64,000 nt of DNA from positions 124,001-188,000 of the forward strand of contig NZ_APND01000004.1 in the NCBI RefSeq assembly GCF_040361215.1, written 5' to 3'. The notes under the pieces are model-generated. The model was not told the DNA's origin. It saw only the letters and a list, made by a program, of their open reading frames with translations, and ran no database searches. The stretch is from Salinisphaera dokdonensis. Lineage in GTDB: Bacteria; Pseudomonadota; Gammaproteobacteria; Nevskiales; Salinisphaeraceae. Positions 18,426 to 27,356 of the stretch are shown piece after piece; position 1 is the first letter of the stretch; the number at the start of each line of letters is the position of its first letter. Made by a program: the position numbers and the translations under genes.

Positions 18426-19447
18426 GCGAAAGCGCGCCTGAACTCACGTCGCCGCCGTGGCACGAGCCGCTGTGGGCGCATATGGCGCAAGCCATCGAGA
18501 CCGACCGCGTTGCCCACGGGCTACTGGTCTGCGGGCCGCCCGGCGTCGGAAAGCGCCGTTTCGCGTCGCGAGTCGTCGCGGCGCTACTTTGCCGTGAACG
18601 CGTGCCCAGCGGCGACGGCTGCGGCCAATGCCCGACCTGTCGACAGCGAATCGCCGATACCCATCCGGATATTTCCCGGCTCGTTCCGGAAGAGCGGGGC
18701 AAGCTGATCAAGGTCGAGCAAGTACGGAGCTTTTCGCAGCGCCTGCAGCTCACACCGCAGTACTCGACCGGACGTATCGGTTGGATCGAGCCGGCCGAAG
18801 ACTTGTCCGCCAGCGCGGCGAACAGTCTGCTCAAGACCTTGGAGGAGCCGCCGCCCGATTGCCATATTGTGCTCGTAACCGACCGTGTGTCTGCGCTCAT
18901 GGCGACGGTGCGTAGTCGCAGCCAACTCTGGCGCGTGCCGCCGCCTGACCCGGATACGGCCCAGCGCTGGCTCGATGGAAATGGCATCGATACGTCGCAG
19001 CTCGACGCGGACAGTCTGCGTGCGCCGTTTGCAGCGGTTGAACGTGGCGATCGCGACTACCCGGCGTTGGTCGAGAACTGGGATGCCGATCTGGCGAATG
19101 CGATTCGTGGACGCGAAGACGCAGCCAATGTATCGGAACGGCTGTCGGCGCCGCCGAGGGACTTGTTTCTCGACTGGCTCTATCGCCGTGCCGGCGCCAT
19201 GCTGGCCTTGGCGCTGGAGGCGGCAGAGACCGGCATGGACCCGGCTGAAACCACGCCCGAACGCCGCGATTTGCCCGAATCGCTGGCGCGTATCGCCATT
19301 CGTCTCGATCCGGTCGTGTTCCAGCCCTGGTGTGCCCGAGTGGCCGATACAGCCCGACTGGCGCGTACTAACGCCGATTGGCAGCTGGTGGTAGAGTCGT
19401 TATTTCTGAGCCTCAAGAGCTGCGTCAAACGCAGGCGAACGCCATGA
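18422..19447 (+). CDS. holB: DNA polymerase III subunit delta-prime
   Basis: A 341-residue AAA+ subunit of the clamp loader. It has a degenerate P-loop region (GPPGVGKRRFA, about residues 39-49), the four zinc-binding cysteines of the delta-prime finger (CRERVPSGDGCGQCPTC), and SAANSLLKTLEEPP with the sensor region following. GTG start, overlapping tmk by 4 bases. Its end overlaps the pilZ start, a common arrangement. Confidence 0.94.
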   Translation: MSESAPELTSPPWHEPLWAHMAQAIETDRVAHGLLVCGPPGVGKRRFASRVVAALLCRERVPSGDGCGQCPTCRQRIADTHPDISRLVPEERGKLIKVEQVRSFSQRLQLTPQYSTGRIGWIEPAEDLSASAANSLLKTLEEPPPDCHIVLVTDRVSALMATVRSRSQLWRVPPPDPDTAQRWLDGNGIDTSQLDADSLRAPFAAVERGDRDYPALVENWDADLANAIRGREDAANVSERLSAPPRDLFLDWLYRRAGAMLALALEAAETGMDPAETTPERRDLPESLARIAIRLDPVVFQPWCARVADTARLARTNADWQLVVESLFLSLKSCVKRRRTP

Positions 19448-19815
19448 TGACCGAACCCAACGTCGCCAGTCAGTCCGGCATCGTGCGGCTGGATATCAAG
19501 GACCGCGACGAGCTGTTTCTCGCGTATATGCCGTTTGTAAGCAACGGGGGCCTGTTCGTCACGCAGGCGGCGCTCGGCAATGCACGCTGCGATATGGGCA
19601 GCGACGTTTTCCTGCTCATGCATCTGGTTGAGCAGAACGAGCGGCTGCCGGTCGCCGGCAAGGTGATATGGGTGACGCCGCGTAACGGCGGCGCACAGCG
19701 TCCGTCCGGGGTCGGCATCCAGTTTTCGAATCAGGACAATGGGGCGACCCAGCGCCGTCTGGAAACGTTGCTCGCCGGCGCGCTCGAAAGCCCCCGGGCG
19801 ACCCACACGCTCTAG
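19444..19815 (+). CDS. pilZ: Type IV pilus assembly protein PilZ
   Basis: A 123-residue single-domain PilZ protein, the original family member required for type IV pilus assembly with PilF/FimX-type partners. As in true PilZ, the c-di-GMP-binding RxxxR arginines are lacking (residues are KDRDELFLAYMPFVSNGGLF), so it probably does not bind the nucleotide itself. It retains VPRPSGVGIQF-like PSGVGIQFSNQDNG. The ATG at 19444 overlaps holB by 4 bases (ATGATGA); the holB-pilZ order matches pseudomonads and xanthomonads. Confidence 0.93.
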   Translation: MMTEPNVASQSGIVRLDIKDRDELFLAYMPFVSNGGLFVTQAALGNARCDMGSDVFLLMHLVEQNERLPVAGKVIWVTPRNGGAQRPSGVGIQFSNQDNGATQRRLETLLAGALESPRATHTL

Positions 19816-19828
19816 CGAGCGCTCACGT

Positions 19829-20530
19829 TCAGCCGGTCGCTGCGCTGCTTTCCTGCTGCATCGAGCGGCCCATCAGCTGTTCGGCGAGCACCTGTTCGCT
19901 CGCGATTGCTCGCCAGACCATGTTGAACAGCGCTGGCGCCTTAGCCGCCAAGGGTTTCTTGCGCCCCCGCAGCAGCCACATCGCGACCATGCGATTGGCG
20001 ACGCCCCAGATGAAGTCTGAAATCTCGATCTCGTCGACTTCGCGAGTCAGGATGCCGCGCTCGCGTCCATCCTGAATGACACCGAGGAACACCGACATCA
20101 ATGCCGGTTGGCGGAAAGTGTCATCGTCCCGCCACGTGCTCAGATAGACCGAACTGAGGATAATCTGCGCGACCTTGGGGTTACGCTCGAAGTAGTCGAG
20201 CAGAACCCAGAATACCTTGCGTAGCTGATCTTCGAAGTTCTCGATTCCCTGAAGATGGTCGATCATGCGGGTGGCCAGCTCACCCAACCAGGTATCCAGA
20301 CTCGCGAAAAGCACGGCTTCCTTGCTGCCGTAGTACTTATAAAGCGTCTGGAGGCTGATGCGTGCCTCGCGTGCAATGTTTATCAGCTTGACCCGGTGAA
20401 ACTCGCGTTCCGAAAACAGGTCGAGGGCGGCGAATTCAATTCGCTCGCGGGTGGCTGGATCCAGCCGGGCCAGGGTGCGCTCGCGTTCGCTCGTAGTCTT
20501 CGGATAGCGGTCGATCAAAGTAATCACCAT
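19829..20530 (-). CDS. TetR/AcrR-family regulator
   Basis: A 233-residue repressor-type protein. The N-terminal HTH (about residues 28-75) shows FSEREFHRVKLINIAREARISLQTLYKYYGSKE, the standard TetR DNA-binding helix pair; the rest is a helical ligand domain. The frame is open 42 codons further upstream, but MVITLIDRYP begins the conserved part and the ATG at 20530 fits. It is divergent from fadE with 263 bases between, so by analogy with other TetR regulators of fatty-acid oxidation it probably represses fadE and itself in response to acyl-CoA (inference). Confidence 0.9.
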   Translation of the reverse strand: MVITLIDRYPKTTSERERTLARLDPATRERIEFAALDLFSEREFHRVKLINIAREARISLQTLYKYYGSKEAVLFASLDTWLGELATRMIDHLQGIENFEDQLRKVFWVLLDYFERNPKVAQIILSSVYLSTWRDDDTFRQPALMSVFLGVIQDGRERGILTREVDEIEISDFIWGVANRMVAMWLLRGRKKPLAAKAPALFNMVWRAIASEQVLAEQLMGRSMQQESSAATG

Positions 20531-20596
20531 TACACAGCATGCATGGCATAACTCTAGCAACCTGAACGGGCCGCCCCAAGTTTGTGTAACTGCTTG

Positions 20597-20681
20597 AGAT
20601 AATTGTGGGCAACTTGAAAACACACAGGGTAATCCCGTGCGTCGTCGGGCGCGCACGCTCGGAGAATAATCACAATTATCT
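20597..20681. promoter_or_regulatory. Inverted-repeat operator pair between tetR and fadE
   Basis: AGATAATTGTG (20597-20607) recurs as its perfect reverse complement CACAATTATCT (20671-20681), 74 bases apart, about seven helical turns. The right copy abuts a candidate fadE promoter. This is the spacing expected for a regulator controlling both divergent genes. Confidence 0.5.
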
Positions 20682-20710
20682 TTGTGCGCTGCATTATCCC
20701 GGCGTATAGT
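20682..20710 (+). promoter_or_regulatory. Candidate fadE promoter
   Basis: TTGTGC (20682-20687) and TATAGT (20705-20710) are 17 bases apart. The -10 matches 5 of 6 bases, the -35 is weak. Its -35 touches the right arm of the inverted repeat, as expected for a repressed promoter. Confidence 0.45.
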
Positions 20711-20793
20711 TCCAGTGAACGAAAGTCAATTGTCCCGGCGCGATTCGCCCGGTTGTTCCGGTGGCATGGTCGCTGGAACTCAACGGAGACGTC

Positions 20794-23046
20794 ATGTTTG
20801 CCACGCTTCTAAAAAAGATCAACGACGCCAAGCTGTTGCCGAAGATCTCCGACACCGAACGTCAGGCACTCGAAGCCGGCTCGGTATGGGTTGACGGCGA
20901 ATTCTTTGGCGGTAATCCTGATTTCCAGAAAATCATGGGAGAGGCCTATCCCGGGCTTTCCGCCGAGGAACAGGCATTTCTCGACGGGCCGGTCGAAGAG
21001 CTGGTGCACATGGTGGACAGCTGGCAGCTGCGCGAGACGCGCCGTATTCCCGAAGATGTCTGGCAGTTCCTGCGCGACAAGGGCTTTTTCGGACTGATCA
21101 TTCCGAAAGAGTTCGGTGGCTCCGGCTTCTCCGTACTGGGTCGCAGTGCGGTGATGATGAAGACGTCCGGTCTGGGGCCGATCGGCACGCTCGTTGTCAT
21201 CCCCAACACGCTGGGTGCTGCCGAGCTGCTCATTGAATACGGCACGCCGGAACAGAAAGACAAATACCTTCCACGTCTTGCCTCGGGCGAGCTCGTACCT
21301 TGCTTTGGCCTCACGGAGCCGACCGCCGGCTCGGATGCGGCATCGATCAAGGCCGAAGGCGTTGTCTTCAAGGACGAGAACGGCGAAGCGAAGATTCGTC
21401 TCAATTTCTCCAAGCGCTATATCACGCTTGCCCCGGTTGCGAATATCGTGAGCCTGGCCTGTTCGCTACACGATCCCGACAACATTCTGGGCAAGGGTGA
21501 GTTCCCGGGCATTAGCGTGGTCATGCTCGAGAAGGGTACCGAAGGCCTAGGCCTGGGCGATCACCATCTGCCGATCGGCCCGTTCGATAACGGCCCCATA
21601 TACGGCAAGGACGTTATCGTGCCGGTCGACAATATCGTGGGCGGCCCCGACGGCGCCGGCCAGGGTTGGCGCATGCTCATGGAACAGCTCGGCGGCGGCC
21701 GTGCCGTATCGCTGCCTGCCGGCGGCGTCGCGCTAGCCAAGATCAGTGCAGCGGCGACCGGCCCGTACAGCATCGTGCGTGAGCAGTTCGGTATTCCGGT
21801 CGGCCTTATGGAAGGTGTGGAAACCCGAGTTGCCCGTATTGCGGCGCTGACCTATGTCATGGAGTCCGCGCGCATCTATGTCTGTGCCGGTGTCGATAAC
21901 GGCAATCATCCGCCGGTGATTTCCGCAATCCTCAAGCAGCAGACCACCGAAGTGGGCCAGCAGCTGGTAACCGATGGCATGGACGTCATGGCGGGCGCCG
22001 GCGTCATGCAGGGCCCGAACAATATTCTCGGCGGAGGCTATGTCGGCGCGCCGGTCAGCATCACCGTAGAGGGCGCGAACATCCTCACGCGGACGCTGAT
22101 GATCTTCGGCCAGGGCGCCGTGCGCTGTCACCCGCATGCGCTGGATACGCTCAACGCCATCGAAGCCGACGACGTGCCCGCGTTCCGCAAGGCGATTCTC
22201 GGCTGGATGGGTCACTCCACCACGAATTTCTTCCGCGGCATCGTGCGCGGTGTGACCCGTGGCTGGACGGTCCGCACGCCGGTCAAGGACGAGACCGCGC
22301 AATACTTCCGCAAGCTGGGCTGGGCCGCGAGCCGGTTCGCCTTCATGACCGATCTGGCGATGTTCCTGATCGGTGGCAAGCTCAAGCAGCGCGGCAAGCT
22401 GTCGGGTCGCTTTTCGGATGCCTTGTCGTGGATGCTGTTCGGCGTGACGACGCTGCGCCGCTTCGAGGCCGAAGGCCGCCGCAAGGAGGATCTGCCGCTC
22501 GTGCACTGGGCGCTTCGCTATAGCCTGCAGCAGATTCAGCTGGCGTTCGAAGGCATTTATGCCAACTTCAATGTGCCGGTGATCGGCTGGTTCCTGCGGT
22601 ATCCGGGTCGTTTCTGGCTCCGTATCAACCCGCTTTCGACCGGTCCGAAAGACAGCATGGACCGTGCAGTCGCGGCCAGCATCCAGAAGCCGGGCGAGCA
22701 GTACGAACGCGTTGCCGGCGGCCTCGGTACGCCGCGTGAAGACGAGCCCGGCATGGGGCGTCTGCTACACGCATGGCGGCTGGTGAGTGAAGCGCAGGGC
22801 GCGACCCGCAAGGTGCGCAAGGCGTTGCACAAGAAGCAGATCAAGGCGAACGATCTCGTCGAGGCAATCGAGCCTGCCGTCGAGGCTGGCGTGATTACTC
22901 AAGACGAGGGCGAGACGATCCGCAAGGCTGAAGCCGCGCGGATGGAGGCGATCCAGGTGGATACGTTCTCGGCCGAGGATTACTACAAGGACGAAGTGTC
23001 CGACAATCGCGAAGCGCCGCGTATGGCACGCGCCGCCAACGAATAG
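20794..23046 (+). CDS. fadE: Acyl-CoA dehydrogenase FadE
   Basis: A 750-residue FAD enzyme for the first step of beta-oxidation, of the large FadE type rather than the 380-residue short/medium-chain type. The acyl-CoA dehydrogenase core covers about residues 80-470 (CFGLTEPTAGSDAASIKAEG, QQTTEVGQQLVTDGMDVMAG, GGGYVGAPVSITVEGAN), followed by the FadE-specific C-terminal domain (about 480-740). E. coli FadE is longer (814) because of an N-terminal membrane part that is missing here. GGAGA precedes the ATG at 20794. Electron acceptor is normally ETF. Terminator at 23074. Confidence 0.95.
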   Translation: MFATLLKKINDAKLLPKISDTERQALEAGSVWVDGEFFGGNPDFQKIMGEAYPGLSAEEQAFLDGPVEELVHMVDSWQLRETRRIPEDVWQFLRDKGFFGLIIPKEFGGSGFSVLGRSAVMMKTSGLGPIGTLVVIPNTLGAAELLIEYGTPEQKDKYLPRLASGELVPCFGLTEPTAGSDAASIKAEGVVFKDENGEAKIRLNFSKRYITLAPVANIVSLACSLHDPDNILGKGEFPGISVVMLEKGTEGLGLGDHHLPIGPFDNGPIYGKDVIVPVDNIVGGPDGAGQGWRMLMEQLGGGRAVSLPAGGVALAKISAAATGPYSIVREQFGIPVGLMEGVETRVARIAALTYVMESARIYVCAGVDNGNHPPVISAILKQQTTEVGQQLVTDGMDVMAGAGVMQGPNNILGGGYVGAPVSITVEGANILTRTLMIFGQGAVRCHPHALDTLNAIEADDVPAFRKAILGWMGHSTTNFFRGIVRGVTRGWTVRTPVKDETAQYFRKLGWAASRFAFMTDLAMFLIGGKLKQRGKLSGRFSDALSWMLFGVTTLRRFEAEGRRKEDLPLVHWALRYSLQQIQLAFEGIYANFNVPVIGWFLRYPGRFWLRINPLSTGPKDSMDRAVAASIQKPGEQYERVAGGLGTPREDEPGMGRLLHAWRLVSEAQGATRKVRKALHKKQIKANDLVEAIEPAVEAGVITQDEGETIRKAEAARMEAIQVDTFSAEDYYKDEVSDNREAPRMARAANE

Positions 23047-23073
23047 TCGGTCATTAATCGGAGTTGATTGGAT

Positions 23074-23098
23074 GGGCGCCCTCGAGGCGCCCGTTTTT
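23074..23098 (+). terminator. Intrinsic terminator after fadE
   Basis: GGGCGCC-CTCGA-GGCGCCC forms a 7-bp GC stem followed by GTTTTT, 28 bases after the fadE stop. Confidence 0.92.
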
Positions 23099-23255
23099 AT
23101 TGGTGCACACCGCGACGCGTCTTGACGGGCGTTGAAGCATAAATTTCAAGCTACCGCTGCGGCGTAGCGAATACCGCAGCCGGGCCTGGAAGGGCGTGTC
23201 GCTATCGTCGCGATTGCACCGGCAAATGCCGCCGGCGCATGGCAGAATGCGCGGC

Positions 23256-23960
23256 ATGAACACGACCGCCAGCAATACCACCAAGCCACGAGTGAACAGC
23301 TCGGGCTATACCCTGGGTGAAGAGATCGCCAATGCGATCACATCCGGCATCGGGACCGCCTTGTCGATTGGCGGACTCGTGGTGCTCGTGGTGTACGCGG
23401 CGCTGCGCGGCGACGTCTGGCATGTCGTGAGCGTGAGCATCTTCGGCACCAGCCTTATTCTCAGCCACCTGTCGTCGACGCTGTACCACGCCATAGCGCC
23501 CCCGCGTGCCAAGAGTGTGCTCAAGGTCTTCGATCATCTCGCGATCTACGTATTGATCGCGGGTACCTATACGCCGTTCACGCTGGTGAATCTGCGCGGC
23601 GTATGGGGCTGGAGCCTGTTCGTATTGATCTGGGGCTTGGCGATCGGTGGCGTGCTGATCAAGCTCACGCGCCTGAATGACGTGAAATACCTCTCGACTG
23701 CGTTCTATGTCGCCATGGGCTGGACCGTGGTGCTCGTGATCGGGCCCGTCATCGACAACGTCGCCATGGGCGGCGTGTGGTTGCTGTTCGCGGGTGGTAT
23801 TTCCTACACGGTTGGCGTGTTGTTCTATGTGTGGAACCGGATGCCCTATAACCATGCGATCTGGCATCTGTTTGTCATCGGCGGCAGCGTCTTCCACTTC
23901 TTTGCGGTGCTGTTCTACGTGATCCCGCTGGCGCCGGCCGCTCTCGATCTGCTGGGCTAG
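23256..23960 (+). CDS. Hemolysin III / PAQR-family membrane protein
   Basis: A 234-residue protein with about seven hydrophobic segments. It carries the family's SHLSSTLYHA, FDHLAIYVLIAGTYTPF and C-terminal IWHLFVIGGSVFHFFAV motifs, whose His/Ser/Asp residues form the zinc site of PAQR proteins. Bacterial members (YqfA, 'hemolysin III') are linked to membrane homeostasis; haemolysis is a historical name and not implied. The ATG at 23256 is chosen over an upstream in-frame ATG because the family N-terminus is short. recQ begins two bases after its stop. Confidence 0.9.
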   Translation: MNTTASNTTKPRVNSSGYTLGEEIANAITSGIGTALSIGGLVVLVVYAALRGDVWHVVSVSIFGTSLILSHLSSTLYHAIAPPRAKSVLKVFDHLAIYVLIAGTYTPFTLVNLRGVWGWSLFVLIWGLAIGGVLIKLTRLNDVKYLSTAFYVAMGWTVVLVIGPVIDNVAMGGVWLLFAGGISYTVGVLFYVWNRMPYNHAIWHLFVIGGSVFHFFAVLFYVIPLAPAALDLLG

Positions 23961-23961
23961 C

Positions 23962-25776
23962 GTGAGCGGTCACGCCACGACCCCCACGGGGGTGCTGCAG
24001 TCTGTTTTCGGTTACGACGCCTTTCGTGGGCGTCAGGCCGAGATCATCGAAGCGGTGTGCGCGGGCGAAGACGCGCTGGTGCTCATGCCTACCGGCGGCG
24101 GCAAGTCGCTTTGTTACCAGATCCCAGCGCTGGTGCGCGACGGTGTGGCGATTATCGTGTCGCCACTGATTGCACTCATGTCCGATCAGGTGGCTGCGCT
24201 CGAACAGCTCGGCGTGCGCGCGGCTTATCTCAATTCCACGCTGGAATTCGGCAAGCAGGTCGAAATCGAACAGGCCATGCGTGCCGGCACGATCGACCTG
24301 GTCTACGTCGCGCCCGAGCGGCTCATGCAGCCGCGCATGCTGGATCTGGTCGGCGACTGTCATATCTCGTTATTTGCGATCGACGAGGCCCATTGCGTGT
24401 CCCAGTGGGGGCACGATTTCCGGCCCGAGTATCGCCAGCTCGCCGCGCTTGCGGATCGGTTCCCGAATATTCCCCGCGTGGCGCTTACGGCCACGGCCGA
24501 TTTGCCTACCCGCGACGAGATCGTTGAGCGTCTGCGCCTGGAACAAGCCGCGGTCTATCTGCACAGCTTCGACCGGCCCAATATCCAGTACCGGGTGGCC
24601 GAGCGAGGCAGCGCGCGCCAGCAGCTGCTCGATTTCATCGACCGCGAGCACGACGGCGACGCCGGTATCGTCTACTGCCTATCGCGCCGCAAGACCGAAG
24701 AGACCGCGGAATGGCTGAACGTGCGCGGCAAGACCGCGCTGGCCTACCACGCGGGCCTGCCGGCGGCCCTGCGCCAGACCCACCAGGCGCGCTTTCTACG
24801 CGAAGAGGGCGTGATCATCTGTGCGACGGTCGCCTTCGGCATGGGTATCGACAAGCCGGATGTACGCTTTGTCGCCCATATCGATCTGCCCGCGAGCATG
24901 GAAGCCTACTATCAGGAGACCGGCCGTGCCGGGCGTGACGGCGCGCCGGCTACTGCGTGGATGCTCTACGGCCTCAATGATGTCGTGCAGCGCCAGCGCA
25001 TGATTGAGCAGGGCAACGCGCCCGAAGAGCGTAAGCGCGTCGAACGAACCAAACTGGACTCGATGCTGGCGTACTGCGAACTGGCCAGCTGCCGACGCAT
25101 AAGCCTGCTCGGTTATTTCGGCGAAGAGTGCGATACCGCCTGCGGCAATTGCGACACCTGCTTGAACCCGCCGGAAACCTACGACGCCACGCGCAATGCC
25201 CGCATGGCGCTGTCGGCCGTCTATCGCACCGGCCAGCGTTTTGGCACCGGTTACGTGATCGATCACCTGCGCGGTGCAGCCAGCGACCGGGCGAAAGAGC
25301 TGGGCCACGACAAGCTTTCAACGTTCGGCGTTGGCGGCGAGATCGAAACCAAGCAGTGGCGTTCGGTATTACGCCAGCTGATCGCACTGGGCCATGTCCG
25401 TGTGGATCCGGCGTATGGCGGGCTTGGCCTTGGGCCGGATTGTCGTGATCTGCTCAAGGGCGAGGAGACGCTGGAGCTGCGCGTCGATCGCAGCGGCAAG
25501 CGAAGCCGCAGCCGCAGCCGGCTCAAGAAGGAGCTGCCGCCAATAGAGCTCGAGGACGAGCCGCTCTGGGAAGCCCTGCGTGAGTTGAGGCTTAGTCTCG
25601 CGAAGGAACAGGACGTGCCGCCTTACGTCATCTTCCACGACGCGACCCTGCGCGAGATGTTGGCCCGCCGGCCGACCGCCGTAGGCGAGCTCGCCGACGT
25701 GCCGGGCATCGGCGAGAAAAAGCGGGATGCCTACGGGCGTGCCTTCGTGGATGTCATCGCCGCCCACGTCGATTAG
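23962..25776 (+). CDS. recQ: ATP-dependent DNA helicase RecQ
   Basis: A 604-residue 3'-5' helicase of the RecF recombination pathway. Motif I is PTGGGKSLCYQ, motif II AIDEAHCVSQWGHDFRPEY, motif VI QETGRAGRDG. The RQC zinc cysteines are in CELASCRRISLLGYFGE and CDTACGNCDTC, and a C-terminal HRDC domain is present (about 520-604). Length equals E. coli RecQ (609). GTG start two bases after the hemolysin-III-like gene, so the two are probably co-transcribed. Confidence 0.96.
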   Translation: MSGHATTPTGVLQSVFGYDAFRGRQAEIIEAVCAGEDALVLMPTGGGKSLCYQIPALVRDGVAIIVSPLIALMSDQVAALEQLGVRAAYLNSTLEFGKQVEIEQAMRAGTIDLVYVAPERLMQPRMLDLVGDCHISLFAIDEAHCVSQWGHDFRPEYRQLAALADRFPNIPRVALTATADLPTRDEIVERLRLEQAAVYLHSFDRPNIQYRVAERGSARQQLLDFIDREHDGDAGIVYCLSRRKTEETAEWLNVRGKTALAYHAGLPAALRQTHQARFLREEGVIICATVAFGMGIDKPDVRFVAHIDLPASMEAYYQETGRAGRDGAPATAWMLYGLNDVVQRQRMIEQGNAPEERKRVERTKLDSMLAYCELASCRRISLLGYFGEECDTACGNCDTCLNPPETYDATRNARMALSAVYRTGQRFGTGYVIDHLRGAASDRAKELGHDKLSTFGVGGEIETKQWRSVLRQLIALGHVRVDPAYGGLGLGPDCRDLLKGEETLELRVDRSGKRSRSRSRLKKELPPIELEDEPLWEALRELRLSLAKEQDVPPYVIFHDATLREMLARRPTAVGELADVPGIGEKKRDAYGRAFVDVIAAHVD

Positions 25777-25988
25777 CGATCGCCAATGGTTCAGCTGGGC
25801 CCGTCTGAACAAGCTGTGAGCACGGCGCCTACATCCACGCCATCGAGCTTCGTACGCGTTTAGACTCCCAAAGCCGCTCTGCGTCTGAACCCGCCTGACT
25901 GAGCCGATGATTCGCTGCTTCGCCGCTGCTACGATCTGCTTCGGCGGATCGCAGCGGTTCGGACGTCCGACCCCAACGGTTCGCCTCA

Positions 25989-26711
25989 CTAGGGTAGTTC
26001 GCCCCAGCGAAAAGTCGGCTGCGCAGCGCCGTAGATCGCATGGGTCTGGCCGCGGGTCCAGGCCCAGAGCTGGTCGCCGTAGTCGTAATGCCACCATTCG
26101 CTCGGCAGGTTCACGAATCCGGCGTCGATCATGACGTGATGGAGCAGGCGCCGGTTGTCGCGCACTATCCGTCGCCGCGAGTCGTTTGGTTGCGCATCCT
26201 CGAATGTCCGGGTGTGCGAGGCGTCGGTCATCGTGTCGAAGTCGGTCCCCATGTCCAGCAATCTGCCCTCGTCGTCCGCGATCGATAGATCCACGGCGCC
26301 ACCAGTGAGGTGATAGGGCGGGCTGGCCTGGCTGTCCGCCATCGGACGCGACACGAACGACTCCGCGTCCCTGGCACCATCTTCGCCGTGTGCCTGCTCG
26401 CACTCGTGGACGAAATGTTCGAACAGCCAGCGTTGCAGGCCAACCGGTCGCCAAGTGTCGAAGAGGACCAATCGATGTCCCTTCGGCAGGGCGTCGGCCG
26501 CGGCCAGCAGGCGCTTAAGTACGCCTTCCCGCACGAAGCACTCGGGCAGCGCTCCCGGCAAGCCTTCCAGGTGGTAGCGCGGGCGCGCCAGGATCCGGTC
26601 CGGTGCGAGGCTTGCCGGTACGAGCGCTTCGCCGTTGTCCTCAATGGGCAGTGCCCGTATCTGCGGGGTGTCGGGAACGCGTTGTGGCGGAATGGGGCGG
26701 TCGATGTGCAT
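25989..26711 (-). CDS. VanX/DdpX-like D-alanyl-D-alanine dipeptidase
   Basis: A 240-residue peptidase M15D homologue that would hydrolyse D-Ala-D-Ala. Metal ligands of VanX are recognisable: HLTGGAVDLS (His and Asp) and SEWWHYDYGDQLWA (catalytic Glu, third ligand His); the Arg in LFDTWRP is also conserved. The ATG at 26711 is preferred to a frame extended 62 codons upstream. There is no signal peptide, so it is cytoplasmic, and no vanHA genes are near, so a role in peptidoglycan turnover or D-Ala salvage is likelier than vancomycin resistance. It faces away from the iorA-like gene. Confidence 0.88.
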   Translation of the reverse strand: MHIDRPIPPQRVPDTPQIRALPIEDNGEALVPASLAPDRILARPRYHLEGLPGALPECFVREGVLKRLLAAADALPKGHRLVLFDTWRPVGLQRWLFEHFVHECEQAHGEDGARDAESFVSRPMADSQASPPYHLTGGAVDLSIADDEGRLLDMGTDFDTMTDASHTRTFEDAQPNDSRRRIVRDNRRLLHHVMIDAGFVNLPSEWWHYDYGDQLWAWTRGQTHAIYGAAQPTFRWGELP

Positions 26712-26897
26712 GAACAACAGACAGTTTTTATAAGCGGGATTCAGACCAACAGGGTAATCGAGTCCGCGCTGCAAACTGTTGAGATGACTGTCCAAATGAC
26801 AACCGTTCGCAACATCCGGATATCTGCATTTCCGGGGTTGCGCTCCAAGCCTGAGCCGGTACATTTGGCCCATACAAGCAACGGGGGAACGCGGCAC

Positions 26898-27353
<456 letters not shown>

Positions 27354-27356
27354 CTC

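Noticed and set aside
23256..23960. Haemolysin / virulence factor
   Set aside because: The name comes from one early report; the PAQR-type motifs point to a membrane homeostasis protein.
25989..26711. Vancomycin-resistance gene vanX
   Set aside because: No vanH, vanA, vanR or vanS nearby; such dipeptidases are common in Gram-negative bacteria with other roles.
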